DNA of 64,000 nucleotides from Fodinicurvata sp. EGI_FJ10296 (GCF_040712075.1 NZ_JBFCVL010000001.1:7501-71500), one strand, 5' to 3'; numbered from the stretch's first letter, positions 27,008 through 36,231 are shown. Numbers and translations: made by a program. Notes: generated by a model from the sequence alone, not told the origin.

Positions 27008-28192
27008 TCAGCCCCAGCGGCCACCGCGCCAGACGCCGCCGACCTCGAATGCCGGCGTCAGATGGACAATATCGGCCGGCCCGCCGGGCACGAGCCGGCC
27101 AAAGCCCTGGTCGGCGAGACCGAGGAACTGCGCCGGGTAGAGCGAGGCCATGCGCAGCGCCACGTCCCGTTCGACACCAACCTGATCGATCATGAACCGC
27201 ACGGCACCGATCATGGTCAGATCCGACCCGGCCAAGGTGCCGTCGTCGAGCGTCAGGCGGCCAGCGTCGCGGCGCACGCGGCGGCCGTTCAGCATGAAGC
27301 TGTCGGCATCGACCCCCACTGTCGACATCGCATCGGTGACCAGTATCCCCCTGCCCGTTCCGCGCTTCGCGCGCAGCGCAATGCCAAGTGCGGCCGGATG
27401 AACATGGAACCCGTCGGCGATGAGGCCGCACCAGACATCGCCGGCGTCCAGCGCCGCGCCAACCAGACCTGGCGCCCGATGGCCCAGCGGGCTCATGGCG
27501 TTGAACAGATGGGTGACCGATCGCGCCCCCGCCGCAAAAGCGGCCATCGCACCGTCGTAATCGGTGTCGCTATGACCAATGGAAACAAGAATCCCGGCAT
27601 CGACCAGCCGACGGATCGTCTCGGGCGGCACCGTCTCGGCGGCGACGGTCAGTACCAGTGGCGCAACCCCCGCCTCTGTCAGCACCTGGACGTCATGCGC
27701 GTCCATGGCTCGGATCAGCGCCGGGTCGTGCGCGCCCTTGCGCGTCGCGGCCAGGAACGGCCCCTCCAGATGCAGGCCGAGACAACCCGCCACGCCCTGG
27801 TCAAGCGCCGAACGGACGGCTGCGATCGCCGCATCGGTCACCGCCGGGCGGTCGGTGATCAGGGTCGGCAGCAGGGCGGTGGTGCCGAAACGGGCATGAG
27901 CATCGGCCATCGTGCGGATGCCCTCCACAGTCGGCGCGTCATTGAACAGAATGCCGCCGCCGCCGTTCACCTGCACATCGATGAAACCCGGCGCCAGAAG
28001 ACCACCGCCAAGCTCGACAATCGCAGCATCCGCCGGCACCGCGTCCCGAGGCATCAAGGCGTCGATCCGGCCATCGCGGATCACCAGCGCCTGGTCGTGC
28101 CAACACTGCTCGCCGTCGAATATCTCAACACCGCACAGGGCTGTTACCGGGGGAGTTACCAGGGGAGTTACCGGGGCTGTAGGCTGGGTCAT
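27008..28192 (-). CDS. nagA: N-acetylglucosamine-6-phosphate deacetylase
   Basis: 394 residues of the amidohydrolase superfamily. Visible are GFIDVQVNGGGG (metal/lid region), HLEGPFLAATRKGAHDP with the metal-binding Glu, SIGHSDTDYDGA and VTHLFNAMSPLGHR with metal-site His residues, and VTDAMSTVG with the catalytic Asp. It removes acetate from GlcNAc-6-P to give GlcN-6-P in the cytosol. It is last in the kinase-regulator-deaminase-deacetylase operon, and its ATG overlaps the deaminase stop (ATGA). The N-terminus carries a VTP/VTA repeat from a 12-bp tandem repeat (28143-28178). Confidence 0.93.
   Translation of the reverse strand: MTQPTAPVTPLVTPPVTALCGVEIFDGEQCWHDQALVIRDGRIDALMPRDAVPADAAIVELGGGLLAPGFIDVQVNGGGGILFNDAPTVEGIRTMADAHARFGTTALLPTLITDRPAVTDAAIAAVRSALDQGVAGCLGLHLEGPFLAATRKGAHDPALIRAMDAHDVQVLTEAGVAPLVLTVAAETVPPETIRRLVDAGILVSIGHSDTDYDGAMAAFAAGARSVTHLFNAMSPLGHRAPGLVGAALDAGDVWCGLIADGFHVHPAALGIALRAKRGTGRGILVTDAMSTVGVDADSFMLNGRRVRRDAGRLTLDDGTLAGSDLTMIGAVRFMIDQVGVERDVALRMASLYPAQFLGLADQGFGRLVPGGPADIVHLTPAFEVGGVWRGGRWG
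28143..28178. repeat. 12-bp tandem repeat at the nagA 5' end
   Basis: Three imperfect 12-base units based on GTTACCGGGGGA encode the VTP-like repeats of the NagA N-terminus. Multiple-of-three unit length keeps the frame. Confidence 0.7.
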
Positions 28193-29214
28193 CGCGTTTC
28201 CGTCACCTTCTTCAAATGGCGCGGGCGATCGGGATCGAGGCCGCGCAACCGGGCCAGCGCTTCCACCGCACCATAAAACGGCACGATCATCGCCAACGCA
28301 TCGGTCAGCGGATGTCCGGTCGCGATAACCGGCAGCCGGTTTCCCCCCTCGTTTCCGCCCCCCGCTACCATCACGCTCGCGCCATGGCCGCCGAGCAGTG
28401 CCAGCGTCTCAATCATCGATGGGCGGGCCGGGTCATCCGCCAGAAATCCGACAACAGGAAATCCTTCGCCGACAATACTCATCGGACCATGGCGCACTTC
28501 CGCCGCGCTGAACGCTTCGGCATGCAGGCAGGCCGTCTCCTTGAATTTCAGGGCGGCTTCCTGGGCGATGGCCAGTGACGGTCCGCGTCCGATGGTATAG
28601 AGCGAACCGCCCGCCACCAGCGGCGCGAACGCCTCGGTCCAATCCAGGGTCAGGGCGCGGGCGAACTGGCCGGGCAACTGGTCCAGCGCCGACGCCAGCC
28701 CGGAATCGCCCCGCCACGCGGCGAGAAGAGCCAGACATGCCAGGACTGACGACACGAAGCTCTTCGTCGCGGCGACACTTTGTTCGGTCCCGGCGCCGAG
28801 CGGGATCACATGATCGCAGATATCCGCCAGCGGTGAGGCCGCGTCGTTCACCACCGCCACCGTCAGCCCCCCGGACCGGCGCGTCGCCTCGGCCAGCGCG
28901 ATGATATCGGGACTGCGGCCCGACTGGGATACGGCGATCAATGCAGCCTCCGACAGACGCGGCGGCGTCGCATAAATCGACGCGATCGAGGGGCCGATCG
29001 AGGCGACCGGCACGCCGGCCGTGATCTCGCAGGCATATTTGAAATAGGCCGCCGCGTTATCCGACGACCCCCGTGCCGCGGTGACGATCACGGGCGGATC
29101 CTTGCCGGCCAATGCCGCACCGGCGGCCAGGATGCCGGTCCTCGCGGAAAGGCACCGTTCGGCGGCCGCCGGGATTTCGTCGATCTCCCGGCGCATCAGG
29201 CTGATTTCGGCCAT
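28189..29214 (-). CDS. SIS-domain glucosamine-6-phosphate deaminase (NagB-II/AgaS-like)
   Basis: 341 residues with two SIS sugar-phosphate isomerase domains. Domain 1 carries VTAARGSSDNAAAYFKYACE and ISQSGRSPDI-type phosphate loops (here AVSQSGRSPDIIAL). Domain 2 includes TIGRGPSLAIAQEAALKFKETACLHAEAFSAAEVRHGP, typical of GlmS-like and NagB-II proteins. No glutaminase domain is present, so it should convert GlcN-6-P to fructose-6-P and ammonia rather than make GlcN-6-P. It lies between nagA and the GntR regulator, with a TAATG overlap with the latter. Confidence 0.9.
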   Translation of the reverse strand: MAEISLMRREIDEIPAAAERCLSARTGILAAGAALAGKDPPVIVTAARGSSDNAAAYFKYACEITAGVPVASIGPSIASIYATPPRLSEAALIAVSQSGRSPDIIALAEATRRSGGLTVAVVNDAASPLADICDHVIPLGAGTEQSVAATKSFVSSVLACLALLAAWRGDSGLASALDQLPGQFARALTLDWTEAFAPLVAGGSLYTIGRGPSLAIAQEAALKFKETACLHAEAFSAAEVRHGPMSIVGEGFPVVGFLADDPARPSMIETLALLGGHGASVMVAGGGNEGGNRLPVIATGHPLTDALAMIVPFYGAVEALARLRGLDPDRPRHLKKVTETR

Positions 29215-29996
29215 TATTGCCCTCCCTCTCTCGCGACGTTCGGAACAAGGTTCAATTCGGCGACAAAATCATACGTGTCGCCACGATAGATCGACCGCGT
29301 GAATTCCACCGTCCGCCCGTCGCCATCATAGCTGATCCGGACGATGGCCAGCGCGGCCGCGCCGTCCGGGGCGCCCAGAAGATCGGCATCGGCGGCGTCC
29401 AGCGCCTCGGCCGACAGCCGCTGCAATGCACGAACCGGACGCGCGCCGTTGCGGTCGAGTGCCTCGTACAGCGAGGCCGAGACTGTCTCGGGATCCGGCA
29501 GCAGACGGGCGGGAATGACGGCCCGCTCGATCGCCATCGGCTCGCCGTTCGCCAGTCGAAGCCGATAGAGCCGGGCGACGCGGTCTTCCGGCGACAGGCC
29601 CAGGGTCATCGCCTCTTCCGGGGCGGCGTGCGTTACCGAGCGCTCCAGCCACCGCGCCGTTGGCACCAGCCCCCGACTGATCATGTCCTCGGTGAACGAG
29701 GTCAGCCGCGACAATGGCTGCTGCACCCGTTCCCGCGTCCGGGCGACAAACGTGCCCGAGCCGTGGCGGCGGCGCAGCGTACCATCGCGCACCAGCGCCT
29801 GAATTGCCTTGCGCACCGTCACCCGCGAAACGCCGATGTCGCGCGCAATGTCGCGTTCGGCCGGCAGGGCGTCGTCGGGCAGAAGCCGGCCGTCCCCGAT
29901 CGCCCGGGCGATCGCCGATTGCAGGCGCAGATAGAGCGGCCCGCCATCGCCGCGCATGCCATCCCGGTCGTCCGGACGGAAGAATCCTCCGCTCAT
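29214..29996 (-). CDS. GntR/HutC-type transcriptional regulator of the amino-sugar locus
   Basis: 260 residues. The N-terminal winged helix shows YLRLQSAIARAIGDGRLLPDDALPAERDIARDIGVSRVTVRKAIQ-type features: LPAERD, VSRVTVRKAI and RRHGSGTFVA. The C-terminal UTRA ligand-binding domain starts near LTSFTEDMISRG and ends with FTRSIYRGDTYDFVAELN. HutC-subfamily members such as NagR and NagQ sense GlcN-6-P or GlcNAc-6-P. Its gene is coupled to the kinase (ATGA) and the deaminase (TAATG). It most likely binds the TTGGTAT sites at 30917-30969. Confidence 0.9.
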   Translation of the reverse strand: MSGGFFRPDDRDGMRGDGGPLYLRLQSAIARAIGDGRLLPDDALPAERDIARDIGVSRVTVRKAIQALVRDGTLRRRHGSGTFVARTRERVQQPLSRLTSFTEDMISRGLVPTARWLERSVTHAAPEEAMTLGLSPEDRVARLYRLRLANGEPMAIERAVIPARLLPDPETVSASLYEALDRNGARPVRALQRLSAEALDAADADLLGAPDGAAALAIVRISYDGDGRTVEFTRSIYRGDTYDFVAELNLVPNVAREGGQ

Positions 29997-30871
29997 GAAA
30001 ATTCCGCCGGCAATCCGGCGGCCTCGCGTGCCAGTGCAATGCCGCCGGCCATCGCATCAGCGGCGGGATCGACGATCGCCGGCGCGATACGGCCCGCCAG
30101 ACGGCCCCGATAACGCGGCGCCAGTCCACCCAGCAGCGCCACCGCCGACACTCCCAGAACCGCCAGTCGATCGACGGCCGCCGCGATATGGCGAACGCCG
30201 TCCTCGACGATCGCGGCAGCCACCGGTTCGCCGGCGTCGGCGTTATCGAACACCAGCGGCGCAAAGGTTCCGAAGTCGCGTGGCAGTCCGCTTTTGGCGA
30301 ACGCCACCATGGCACCGGGATCATGGTCGAACCGCGCCAGAACGGCATCGGTCAGACCATCCGCCGGTCCGATCCGGTCGTGGGCCAGCAGCGCCGCCCG
30401 CAACGCCGCCCGGCCGATATCGGCGCCGCTGCCCTGATCCGAAAGGTCGAAGCCCCAGCCGCCGAGTGATGTGAATGATCCCTGCAGTCGGGCGACATAG
30501 GCCGACCCCGTTCCCAGAATGGCGATCGCGCCGTCGGCGTTGCCATGGGCGCCGCGACAGGCCACGAAGGCGTCGCTTTCCAGCGTGAACCGGGCAACCG
30601 GCAGACCTGCCGCCACAAACGCCCGGTGCAGGCTGACGACATTCGCCCCGGCCAGGCCGAGTCCGACCTCGCAGTCACCCAGTACCGAGGGGGGCATACC
30701 GCCCTTCGCCAATGCGGCGGTCATCGCGGCCACGACATTGACCCGCGCCTGATCAAGCCCGGCAAGCAAATTGGCCGTGCCGGTCTCAGCCTCGCCGATG
30801 ATCCGACCGGCGGCGGTCACCGCCCGTGCCCGGCACAGCGTCCCGCCGCCGTCTACGCCCATGAAGATCAT
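29993..30871 (-). CDS. BadF/BadG/BcrA/BcrD ATPase-family amino-sugar kinase
   Basis: 292 residues from ATG 30871 (MIFMGVDGGGT). The open frame reaches 30934, but that part lies inside the operator region. The phosphate-binding DGGGTLCRARAV, GLAGANVVS, and AILGTGSAYVARL with GGWGFDLSDQGSGADIGRAAL are characteristic of N-acetylglucosamine kinases of the BadF superfamily. The same family contains MurK, which phosphorylates both GlcNAc and MurNAc. The MurQ gene sits divergently 131 bases away, so dual specificity is plausible. First gene of the minus-strand operon. Confidence 0.88.
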   Translation of the reverse strand: MIFMGVDGGGTLCRARAVTAAGRIIGEAETGTANLLAGLDQARVNVVAAMTAALAKGGMPPSVLGDCEVGLGLAGANVVSLHRAFVAAGLPVARFTLESDAFVACRGAHGNADGAIAILGTGSAYVARLQGSFTSLGGWGFDLSDQGSGADIGRAALRAALLAHDRIGPADGLTDAVLARFDHDPGAMVAFAKSGLPRDFGTFAPLVFDNADAGEPVAAAIVEDGVRHIAAAVDRLAVLGVSAVALLGGLAPRYRGRLAGRIAPAIVDPAADAMAGGIALAREAAGLPAEFS

Positions 30872-30913
30872 GGCATTCCCGCCCGATTCCGCCCAGCCCA
30901 GCCGTTCACCACC

Positions 30914-30942
30914 AAAATACCAAAACGATACCAATCAGGGAA
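30914..30942 (-). promoter_or_regulatory. Candidate promoter of the kinase operon with two ATACCAA half-sites
   Basis: On the minus strand TTCCCT (30942-30937), 17 bases, TATTTT (30919-30914) could be -35/-10. Two TTGGTAT half-sites in direct order (30934-30928 and 30923-30917) lie 11 bases apart, one helical turn, inside this promoter. Confidence 0.45.
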
Positions 30943-30943
30943 G

Positions 30944-30972
30944 TGGACACTTTGGTATGATGTTGGTATTAT
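30944..30972 (+). promoter_or_regulatory. Promoter of the murQ-ABC operon with two TTGGTAT half-sites
   Basis: TGGACA (30944-30949), a 17-base spacer, and TATTAT (30967-30972) form a good sigma-70 promoter. TTGGTAT occurs at 30952-30958 and 30963-30969, again 11 bases apart, and the second overlaps the -10 box. Together with the mirror pair on the other side this makes a symmetric operator for the divergent operons. It also excludes translation starts upstream of about 30980. Confidence 0.6.
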
Positions 30973-31001
30973 CCCCGGCAGCATATCAGACGGGGTGGCG
31001 G

Positions 31002-31895
31002 ATGTCTTGGCCGGCAACAGAAGCGGCGGATGAACGGTATCGGGGGCTCGACACCTGGCAACCGGCAGCGATCCTGTCGGCGCTGGCCGACGGTCACGAC
31101 CGCGCGATCGACGCCGCCCGTAGCGCGCTGCCAGCGATCGCCCGCGCCGCCGAAGCAGCGGCCGACGCTCTTCGCGGCGGCGGGCGGCTGGTTTATCTGG
31201 GCGCCGGCAGTTCCGGACTGATCGCCCTGCTCGATGCGCTCGAAATCCCTCAGACCTATGGCATTGCCCCCGACCGGATCGTCATGATCCTGGCTGGCGG
31301 CGCCGAAACCGCAGCCAACCTTACCGGCATTAGCGAGGATGACGCCGACGAAGCCGTAGCGGCCATCCGGCGCCAGGATATCGCTGCGGGCGACGTCGTG
31401 GTCGGGGTCTCGGCCAGCGGCTCGACCCCCTATACGGTCGCCGGGCTTCAGGCGGCGCACGACGCCGGGGCGACAACGGTCGCCATTGCCTCGAACGCCG
31501 AAGCGCCGCTGCTTGCCATCGCCGATATCGCCATCGCCACGCCGACCGGCGCCGAGGTCATCGCCGGATCGACCCGTATGGCGGCCGGCACGGCGCAGAA
31601 AGCCGTGTTCAACATGCTCTCCACCCTGACCGCGATCCGGCTGGGGCATGTCCACGACAACCTGATGGTCAATCTCCGCGCCGACAACGCCAAGCTTCGT
31701 CGGCGCGCCGGCGCGATTATCAGCCGGGTCACCGGGGTCGATGCCGACAGGGCGGCCGACGCCCTCGGCCGCGCCGGCGGCGATCTGAAAACCGCGATCC
31801 TGCTGGCCTCGGGAGTTGCCGATCCGGACGAGGCTCGCCGCAGGCTTGCCGACAGCCAGGGCCGCGTGCGCCCGGCGATGGCAGCAACGGACTGA
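31002..31895 (+). CDS. murQ: N-acetylmuramic acid 6-phosphate etherase
   Basis: 297 residues from ATG 31002, the family's usual size; GGGGTGG lies upstream and the promoter ends at 30972. The SIS loop GRLVYLGAGSSGLIALLDALEIPQTYG-type region keeps the catalytic Glu of the LE(I/C)P motif. A second acidic motif is GISEDDADEA. Then come VGVSASGSTPYTVAGL and STRMAAGTAQKAVFNMLSTL, typical of MurQ. It cleaves the lactyl ether of MurNAc-6-P to GlcNAc-6-P and D-lactate, which NagA and the deaminase can continue. It heads the ABC-transporter operon. Confidence 0.92.
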   Translation: MSWPATEAADERYRGLDTWQPAAILSALADGHDRAIDAARSALPAIARAAEAAADALRGGGRLVYLGAGSSGLIALLDALEIPQTYGIAPDRIVMILAGGAETAANLTGISEDDADEAVAAIRRQDIAAGDVVVGVSASGSTPYTVAGLQAAHDAGATTVAIASNAEAPLLAIADIAIATPTGAEVIAGSTRMAAGTAQKAVFNMLSTLTAIRLGHVHDNLMVNLRADNAKLRRRAGAIISRVTGVDADRAADALGRAGGDLKTAILLASGVADPDEARRRLADSQGRVRPAMAATD

Positions 31896-31950
31896 ACCAG
31901 AACCCACTTTAAAACCCCGGCTGCGGCCGCAATGAACAGGGAGCACCAAG

Positions 31951-33222
31951 ATGACGAACCGCACCTCAAGAACCCTGCTGATTTCCACCGCGATCGCGGC
32001 CATGGTCGCCGGCGCCGGAACGGCCGGCGCCCAGGAAACCACGCTGGTGATCGAAAGCTGGCGCAACGACGATCTGGCCATCTGGCGCAACGAGATCATT
32101 CCCGCCTTCGAAGCCCAGCACCCCGATATCGCGGTGGAGTTCCAGCCGGCCGCGCCGACGGAATACAACGCCGCACTCAACGCCAAGCTCGATGCCGGGT
32201 CCGCCGGCGATCTGATCACCTGCCGGCCGTTCGACCAGTCGCTGCAGCTTTACGACGACGGCTATCTGGCCGACCTCACCGATCTGCCGGGCATGGGAAA
32301 CTTCTCCGACGTCGCCAGGACGGCGTGGTCGACCGATGACGGCTCCGAAACGTTCTGCGTGCCGATGGCGGCCGTGCTGCACGGCTTCATCTATAACGCC
32401 GAAGCCTTCGAGGAAGTGGGCGTCGAACCCCCTGCCACCGAGGAAGAATTCTTTGCTGTCCTGGACGCCTTTCAGGAAGAGGGCACCTATATTCCCCTGG
32501 TCATGGGCACCATCGACCAGTGGGAAGCCGCCACCATGGGCTACCAGAATATCGGCCCGGCCTATTGGGGCGGCGAGGAAGGCCGCACCGCGCTGATCGC
32601 GGGCGAACAGGCACTGACCGACGAGGGCTGGGTCGAGCCGTTGCGCGTTCTTGCCCGCTGGTCGGACTATCTGGGCGACGGCTATCAGGCCCAGAGCTAC
32701 CCCGACAGCCAGAACCTGTTCACGCTCGGACGCGGCGCCATCTATCCGGCCGGATCCTGGGAGATCTCGGTATTCGAGAATCAGGCCATTTTCGAGATGG
32801 GCGCTTTCCCGCCGCCGACGGCGCCGGGCAGCGACACCTGCCATATCTCCGACCATCCGGATATTGCGCTCGGCCTTAACGCAGACAGCCCGAATCAGGA
32901 AGCCGGCCGGACATTCCTGGAGTGGGTGGCCTCGCCGGAATTCGCCGAGATCTACGCCAACCAGCTGCCGGGCTTCTTCCCGCTGATCGACGCCGAGGTC
33001 GAGATCGACAACCCGCTGGCTCAGGAGTTCGCATCCTGGCGGGCGGACTGCGAGTCCACCATCCGCTCGACCTATCAGATCCTGTCGCGCGGTACGCCGA
33101 ACCTGGAGAACGAGACCTGGGCTCACACCGCCAATGTGATGAACGGCGTTGAAACGCCCGAAGAGGCCGCCGAGGCGCTTCAGCAAGGGCTGGCAGAGTG
33201 GTACGGCCCGCAGCAGGACTAG
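31951..33222 (+). CDS. CUT1 sugar ABC transporter substrate-binding protein
   Basis: 423 residues with a Sec signal peptide (MTNRTSRTLLISTAIAAMVA, cleavage near GAQ-ETT). The family 1 solute-binding fold shows LVIESWRNDDLAIWRNEIIPAFE, SAGDLITCRPFDQSL, AVLHGFIYNAEAFEEVG and IYPAGSWEISVFENQ. It captures a sugar in the periplasm for the two permeases that follow. Context (MurQ, NagA, deaminase, kinase) points to an amino sugar or a muropeptide/chitin-derived disaccharide. RBS AGGGAG precedes ATG 31951. An mRNA hairpin follows the gene. Confidence 0.92.
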   Translation: MTNRTSRTLLISTAIAAMVAGAGTAGAQETTLVIESWRNDDLAIWRNEIIPAFEAQHPDIAVEFQPAAPTEYNAALNAKLDAGSAGDLITCRPFDQSLQLYDDGYLADLTDLPGMGNFSDVARTAWSTDDGSETFCVPMAAVLHGFIYNAEAFEEVGVEPPATEEEFFAVLDAFQEEGTYIPLVMGTIDQWEAATMGYQNIGPAYWGGEEGRTALIAGEQALTDEGWVEPLRVLARWSDYLGDGYQAQSYPDSQNLFTLGRGAIYPAGSWEISVFENQAIFEMGAFPPPTAPGSDTCHISDHPDIALGLNADSPNQEAGRTFLEWVASPEFAEIYANQLPGFFPLIDAEVEIDNPLAQEFASWRADCESTIRSTYQILSRGTPNLENETWAHTANVMNGVETPEEAAEALQQGLAEWYGPQQD

Positions 33223-33247
33223 GGTTGAGCAAGGCCTGACGGTTCCA

Positions 33248-33275
33248 TCCCGCACGCCGACACCAGCGTGCGGGA
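33248..33275 (+). other. Intra-operon hairpin between binding-protein and permease genes
   Basis: Perfect 10-bp stem TCCCGCACGC (33248-33257) / GCGTGCGGGA (33266-33275) with an 8-base loop and no T-run, in the 96-bp gap. As in malE-malF-type operons, it likely protects the upstream mRNA or attenuates, so the binding protein is made in excess over the membrane subunits. Confidence 0.7.
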
Positions 33276-33318
33276 CCGGACCCGTGGCCGGGGGATTGGC
33301 TACGATCGCGGGTGATCA

Positions 33319-34257
33319 ATGACGGACGAGACCGACCTGAAACCACCGCCGCGCCCCTGGCGCTGGCACATCGCCGTCTTTCTGGCGCCGGCGGTGCTGG
33401 TCTACACCGCCGTGATGATCATTCCGCTGTTCGAAACGCTGCGCCTGTCATTCTTCAACCGGGCCGACGGTCAGACATTCTTCGTCGGCATCGCGAATTA
33501 TGCCCGCCTGTTCGGCGACCCGCGCTGGGCGGCCTCGTTCTGGAACGCCCTGTGGAACAACGCCTATTTCTTCCTGATCCATATGGTGGTCCAGAACCCG
33601 CTCGGCATCGCGCTGGCGGCGCTGCTGTCCGTTTCGCGGCTTCCGGGCCGCGCATTTTATCGCAGTGCCATCTTCCTGCCGACGATCCTGTCCTTCGTGA
33701 TCGTCGGCTTCATCTGGAAGCTGATCCTGTCGCCGCTCTGGGGCGTCACGCCCAGTCTTCTCGACCTGATCGGGCTCAGATGGCTGTTCGCGCCCTATCT
33801 CGGGCTTGAAACCTATGCCCTGACGACGGTGGCCCTTGTCTCGGTCTGGCAATGGGTCGGCATTCCGATGATGCTGATCTATGCCGCCCTACTCACGATT
33901 CCCGAAGACCTGATCGAAGCCGCGGAGATCGACGGCATCACCGGATTTTCGCAATTCTGGCGCATCAAGCTGCCGCTGATCCTGCCGACCATCGGCATCG
34001 TCTCGATCCTTACTTTCGTCGGCAATTTCAACGCTTTCGACCTTGTTTATTCGATGCAGGGCGCCATGGGCGGGCCGAACGGGGCGACCGACATCCTGGG
34101 GACGTTCCTTTACCGGACATTCTTCGGCTTCCAGCTTCAGGGCGGCGATCCGCATATGGGCGCCACCATCGCGACCGTGATGTTCGGGATCATCCTGGTG
34201 GTGATCTCGATCTATCTGTTCATCATCCAGCGGCGCATGCGCCGGTACGAATTCTAG
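33319..34257 (+). CDS. Sugar ABC transporter permease (first subunit)
   Basis: 312 residues, about six membrane helices. The MalF-like EAA loop appears as EAAEIDGITGFSQFWRIKLPLILPT, which couples to the ATPase. Other typical blocks are AVLVYTAVMIIPLFETLRLSF and GPNGATDILGTFLYRTFF. It forms the inner-membrane channel with the next gene product. ATG 33319 follows GGGTGATCA. Confidence 0.92.
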   Translation: MTDETDLKPPPRPWRWHIAVFLAPAVLVYTAVMIIPLFETLRLSFFNRADGQTFFVGIANYARLFGDPRWAASFWNALWNNAYFFLIHMVVQNPLGIALAALLSVSRLPGRAFYRSAIFLPTILSFVIVGFIWKLILSPLWGVTPSLLDLIGLRWLFAPYLGLETYALTTVALVSVWQWVGIPMMLIYAALLTIPEDLIEAAEIDGITGFSQFWRIKLPLILPTIGIVSILTFVGNFNAFDLVYSMQGAMGGPNGATDILGTFLYRTFFGFQLQGGDPHMGATIATVMFGIILVVISIYLFIIQRRMRRYEF

Positions 34258-34266
34258 GGGGCGGGC

Positions 34267-35112
34267 ATGAGCCTGTCGACAGCCCGCACCAGCACGCCGC
34301 GCGCGATCACGGTCCACGCCGCGCTGATCCTTTACACCGTGATCGCGGTCGCGCCGGTACTGCTGATCGTCTACAACTCGGTCAAGGACCGCCGGGCCAT
34401 TTTCGGCCAGCCGATGACCCTGCCGACATGGGACACGTTCACGCTGATCGGCTACGAGACGGTGTGGACGCAGGGAAACTTTCCGCTCTATTTCCAGAAC
34501 AGTCTGATCGTGACCGTGGCCTCGGTCTTTCTTGTGTTGCTGTTCGGCGCAATGGCAGCGTTCGCGCTGTCGGAATACCGGTTCCGGGGCAATTTGTTGA
34601 TGGGGCTTTACCTGGCGCTGGGCATCATGATCCCGATCCGGCTGGGCACGGTCGCCATTCTTGAAATGATGGTTGCCACCGGACTGGTGAACACGCTGAC
34701 ATCGCTGGTACTCGTATATACCGCGCAGGGGCTGCCGCTGGCCATTTTCATCCTGGCGGAATTCATGCGCCAGGTGTCCGGCGACCTGAAGAACGCCGCC
34801 CGGGTCGATGGCCTCAGCGAATACCGGATCTTTTTCCAGCTCGTCATGCCGCTGGTGCGCCCCGCAATGGCGACTGTCGCCGTGTTCACCATGATCCCGA
34901 TCTGGAACGACCTGTGGTTCCCGCTGATCCTGGCGCCGAGCGAGGCGACCAAGACCGTGACGCTGGGCGCGCAGATGTTCCTTGGCCAGTACGTCACCGA
35001 CTGGAACGCCGTGCTGGCGGCGCTGTCGCTGGCGATCCTGCCGGTTCTGGGTCTCTATCTGCTGTTCTCGCGGCAACTCATTCGCGGCATCACCGCCGGC
35101 GCGGTCAAATGA
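34267..35112 (+). CDS. Sugar ABC transporter permease (second subunit)
   Basis: 281 residues, MalG type with six helices. The EAA-like loop reads NAARVDGLSEYRIFFQLVMP. The C-terminus (LYLLFSRQLIRGITAGAVK) is characteristic of carbohydrate ABC permeases. It starts 9 bases after the first permease gene, with GGGGCGGGC as ribosome-binding site. Confidence 0.92.
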   Translation: MSLSTARTSTPRAITVHAALILYTVIAVAPVLLIVYNSVKDRRAIFGQPMTLPTWDTFTLIGYETVWTQGNFPLYFQNSLIVTVASVFLVLLFGAMAAFALSEYRFRGNLLMGLYLALGIMIPIRLGTVAILEMMVATGLVNTLTSLVLVYTAQGLPLAIFILAEFMRQVSGDLKNAARVDGLSEYRIFFQLVMPLVRPAMATVAVFTMIPIWNDLWFPLILAPSEATKTVTLGAQMFLGQYVTDWNAVLAALSLAILPVLGLYLLFSRQLIRGITAGAVK

Positions 35113-35163
35113 CCGCACCTGCATCGCCGCTTCCTGACGCCCAAGAAGATTGAGAGTGCCACA

Positions 35164-36231
35164 ATGTCAAATGCCGCCCCGCTATCCGTCTTCGTCGCCG
35201 GCCTCGGACAGATGGGCCGGTCCCATGCGCTGGCGTATCACCGCAATCCGGGCTTCAAAATCATCGGCCTTCACAACCGCTCACCGGCCGATCTTTCCGG
35301 CGGCCTCGAAGGCTATCCGCTGATCGCGGACTTCGATGCCGGGCTGGCGCTGAAACCCGATCTGGTGTCGATCAACACCTATTCCGACACTCATGCCGAT
35401 CTGGCCGTGCGCGCGCTGGAGGCCGGGTGCCATGTCTTCGTGGAAAAGCCGCTGGCGACGACCGTCGCCGATGCCAGGCGCGTGGTCGACGCCGCCCGGG
35501 CCACAGGCGGCAAGCTGGTGATCGGCTATATCCTGCGTCACCACCCGTCATGGATGGCGTTCATCGACAAGGCACGGGCCATGGGGCCGCCCTATGTCAT
35601 GCGCCTGAACCTGAACCAGCAATCGGCCGGCGAGGCCTGGGACATCCACAAGCGGCTGATGGCGTCAACCTCGCCGGTCGTCGACTGCGGCGTTCATTAC
35701 GTCGACGTCATGTGCCAGATCACCGACGCCCGGCCGATTCAGGTGCGGGGCATGGGCGTGCGGCTGTCCGACGAGATCGCCGCCGATCAGGTGAATTACG
35801 GCCATCTGCAGGTACTGTTCGACGACGGATCGGTCGGCTGGTACGAGGCGGGCTGGGGCCCGATGATCTCGGAAACGGCGTTCTTCGTGAAGGATGTGAT
35901 CAGCCCACGCGGCGCGGTCTCGATCGTCATGGACGAAGGCGCCAAATCCGCCGATATCGACACCCACACAAAGACCGCGACGATCCGGCTACATCATGCA
36001 GAAACCACACCGGACGGCCGCTTCGCGCGCAGCGACGAAACCATGTCGATGGCCGACGAACCGGGGCACCAGGAACTGTGCGAGCGCGAGCAGGCCTTTG
36101 TCCTGAAAGCGATCATCGGGGACGTCGATCTGTCCAAACACAACGAGGACGCGGTCCGGTCGCTGGAAATCGTTCTGGAGGCCGATCGCAGCATGCGCGA
36201 AAACCGCGCCATCGATCTGGAGGCGCGCTGA
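35164..36231 (+). CDS. Gfo/Idh/MocA family oxidoreductase
   Basis: 355 residues. The Rossmann NAD(P) loop is [20 protein letters not shown] at the N-terminus; the family motif [13 protein letters not shown] contains the catalytic-region Lys. The C-terminal beta-sheet domain follows. It oxidises or reduces a sugar or sugar derivative. Its place between the permeases and the ATPase suggests it handles the imported compound, but the substrate is not deducible. It ends in a TGATG overlap with the ATPase gene. Confidence 0.88.
   Translation: MSNAAPLSVFVAGLGQMGRSHALAYHRNPGFKIIGLHNRSPADLSGGLEGYPLIADFDAGLALKPDLVSINTYSDTHADLAVRALEAGCHVFVEKPLATTVADARRVVDAARATGGKLVIGYILRHHPSWMAFIDKARAMGPPYVMRLNLNQQSAGEAWDIHKRLMASTSPVVDCGVHYVDVMCQITDARPIQVRGMGVRLSDEIAADQVNYGHLQVLFDDGSVGWYEAGWGPMISETAFFVKDVISPRGAVSIVMDEGAKSADIDTHTKTATIRLHHAETTPDGRFARSDETMSMADEPGHQELCEREQAFVLKAIIGDVDLSKHNEDAVRSLEIVLEADRSMRENRAIDLEAR

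Noticed and set aside
35427-36230. Upstream extension of the sugar ABC ATPase
   Set aside because: It runs in another frame across the Gfo/Idh gene; the ABC fold starts at [10 protein letters not shown] and the ATG overlaps the preceding stop.
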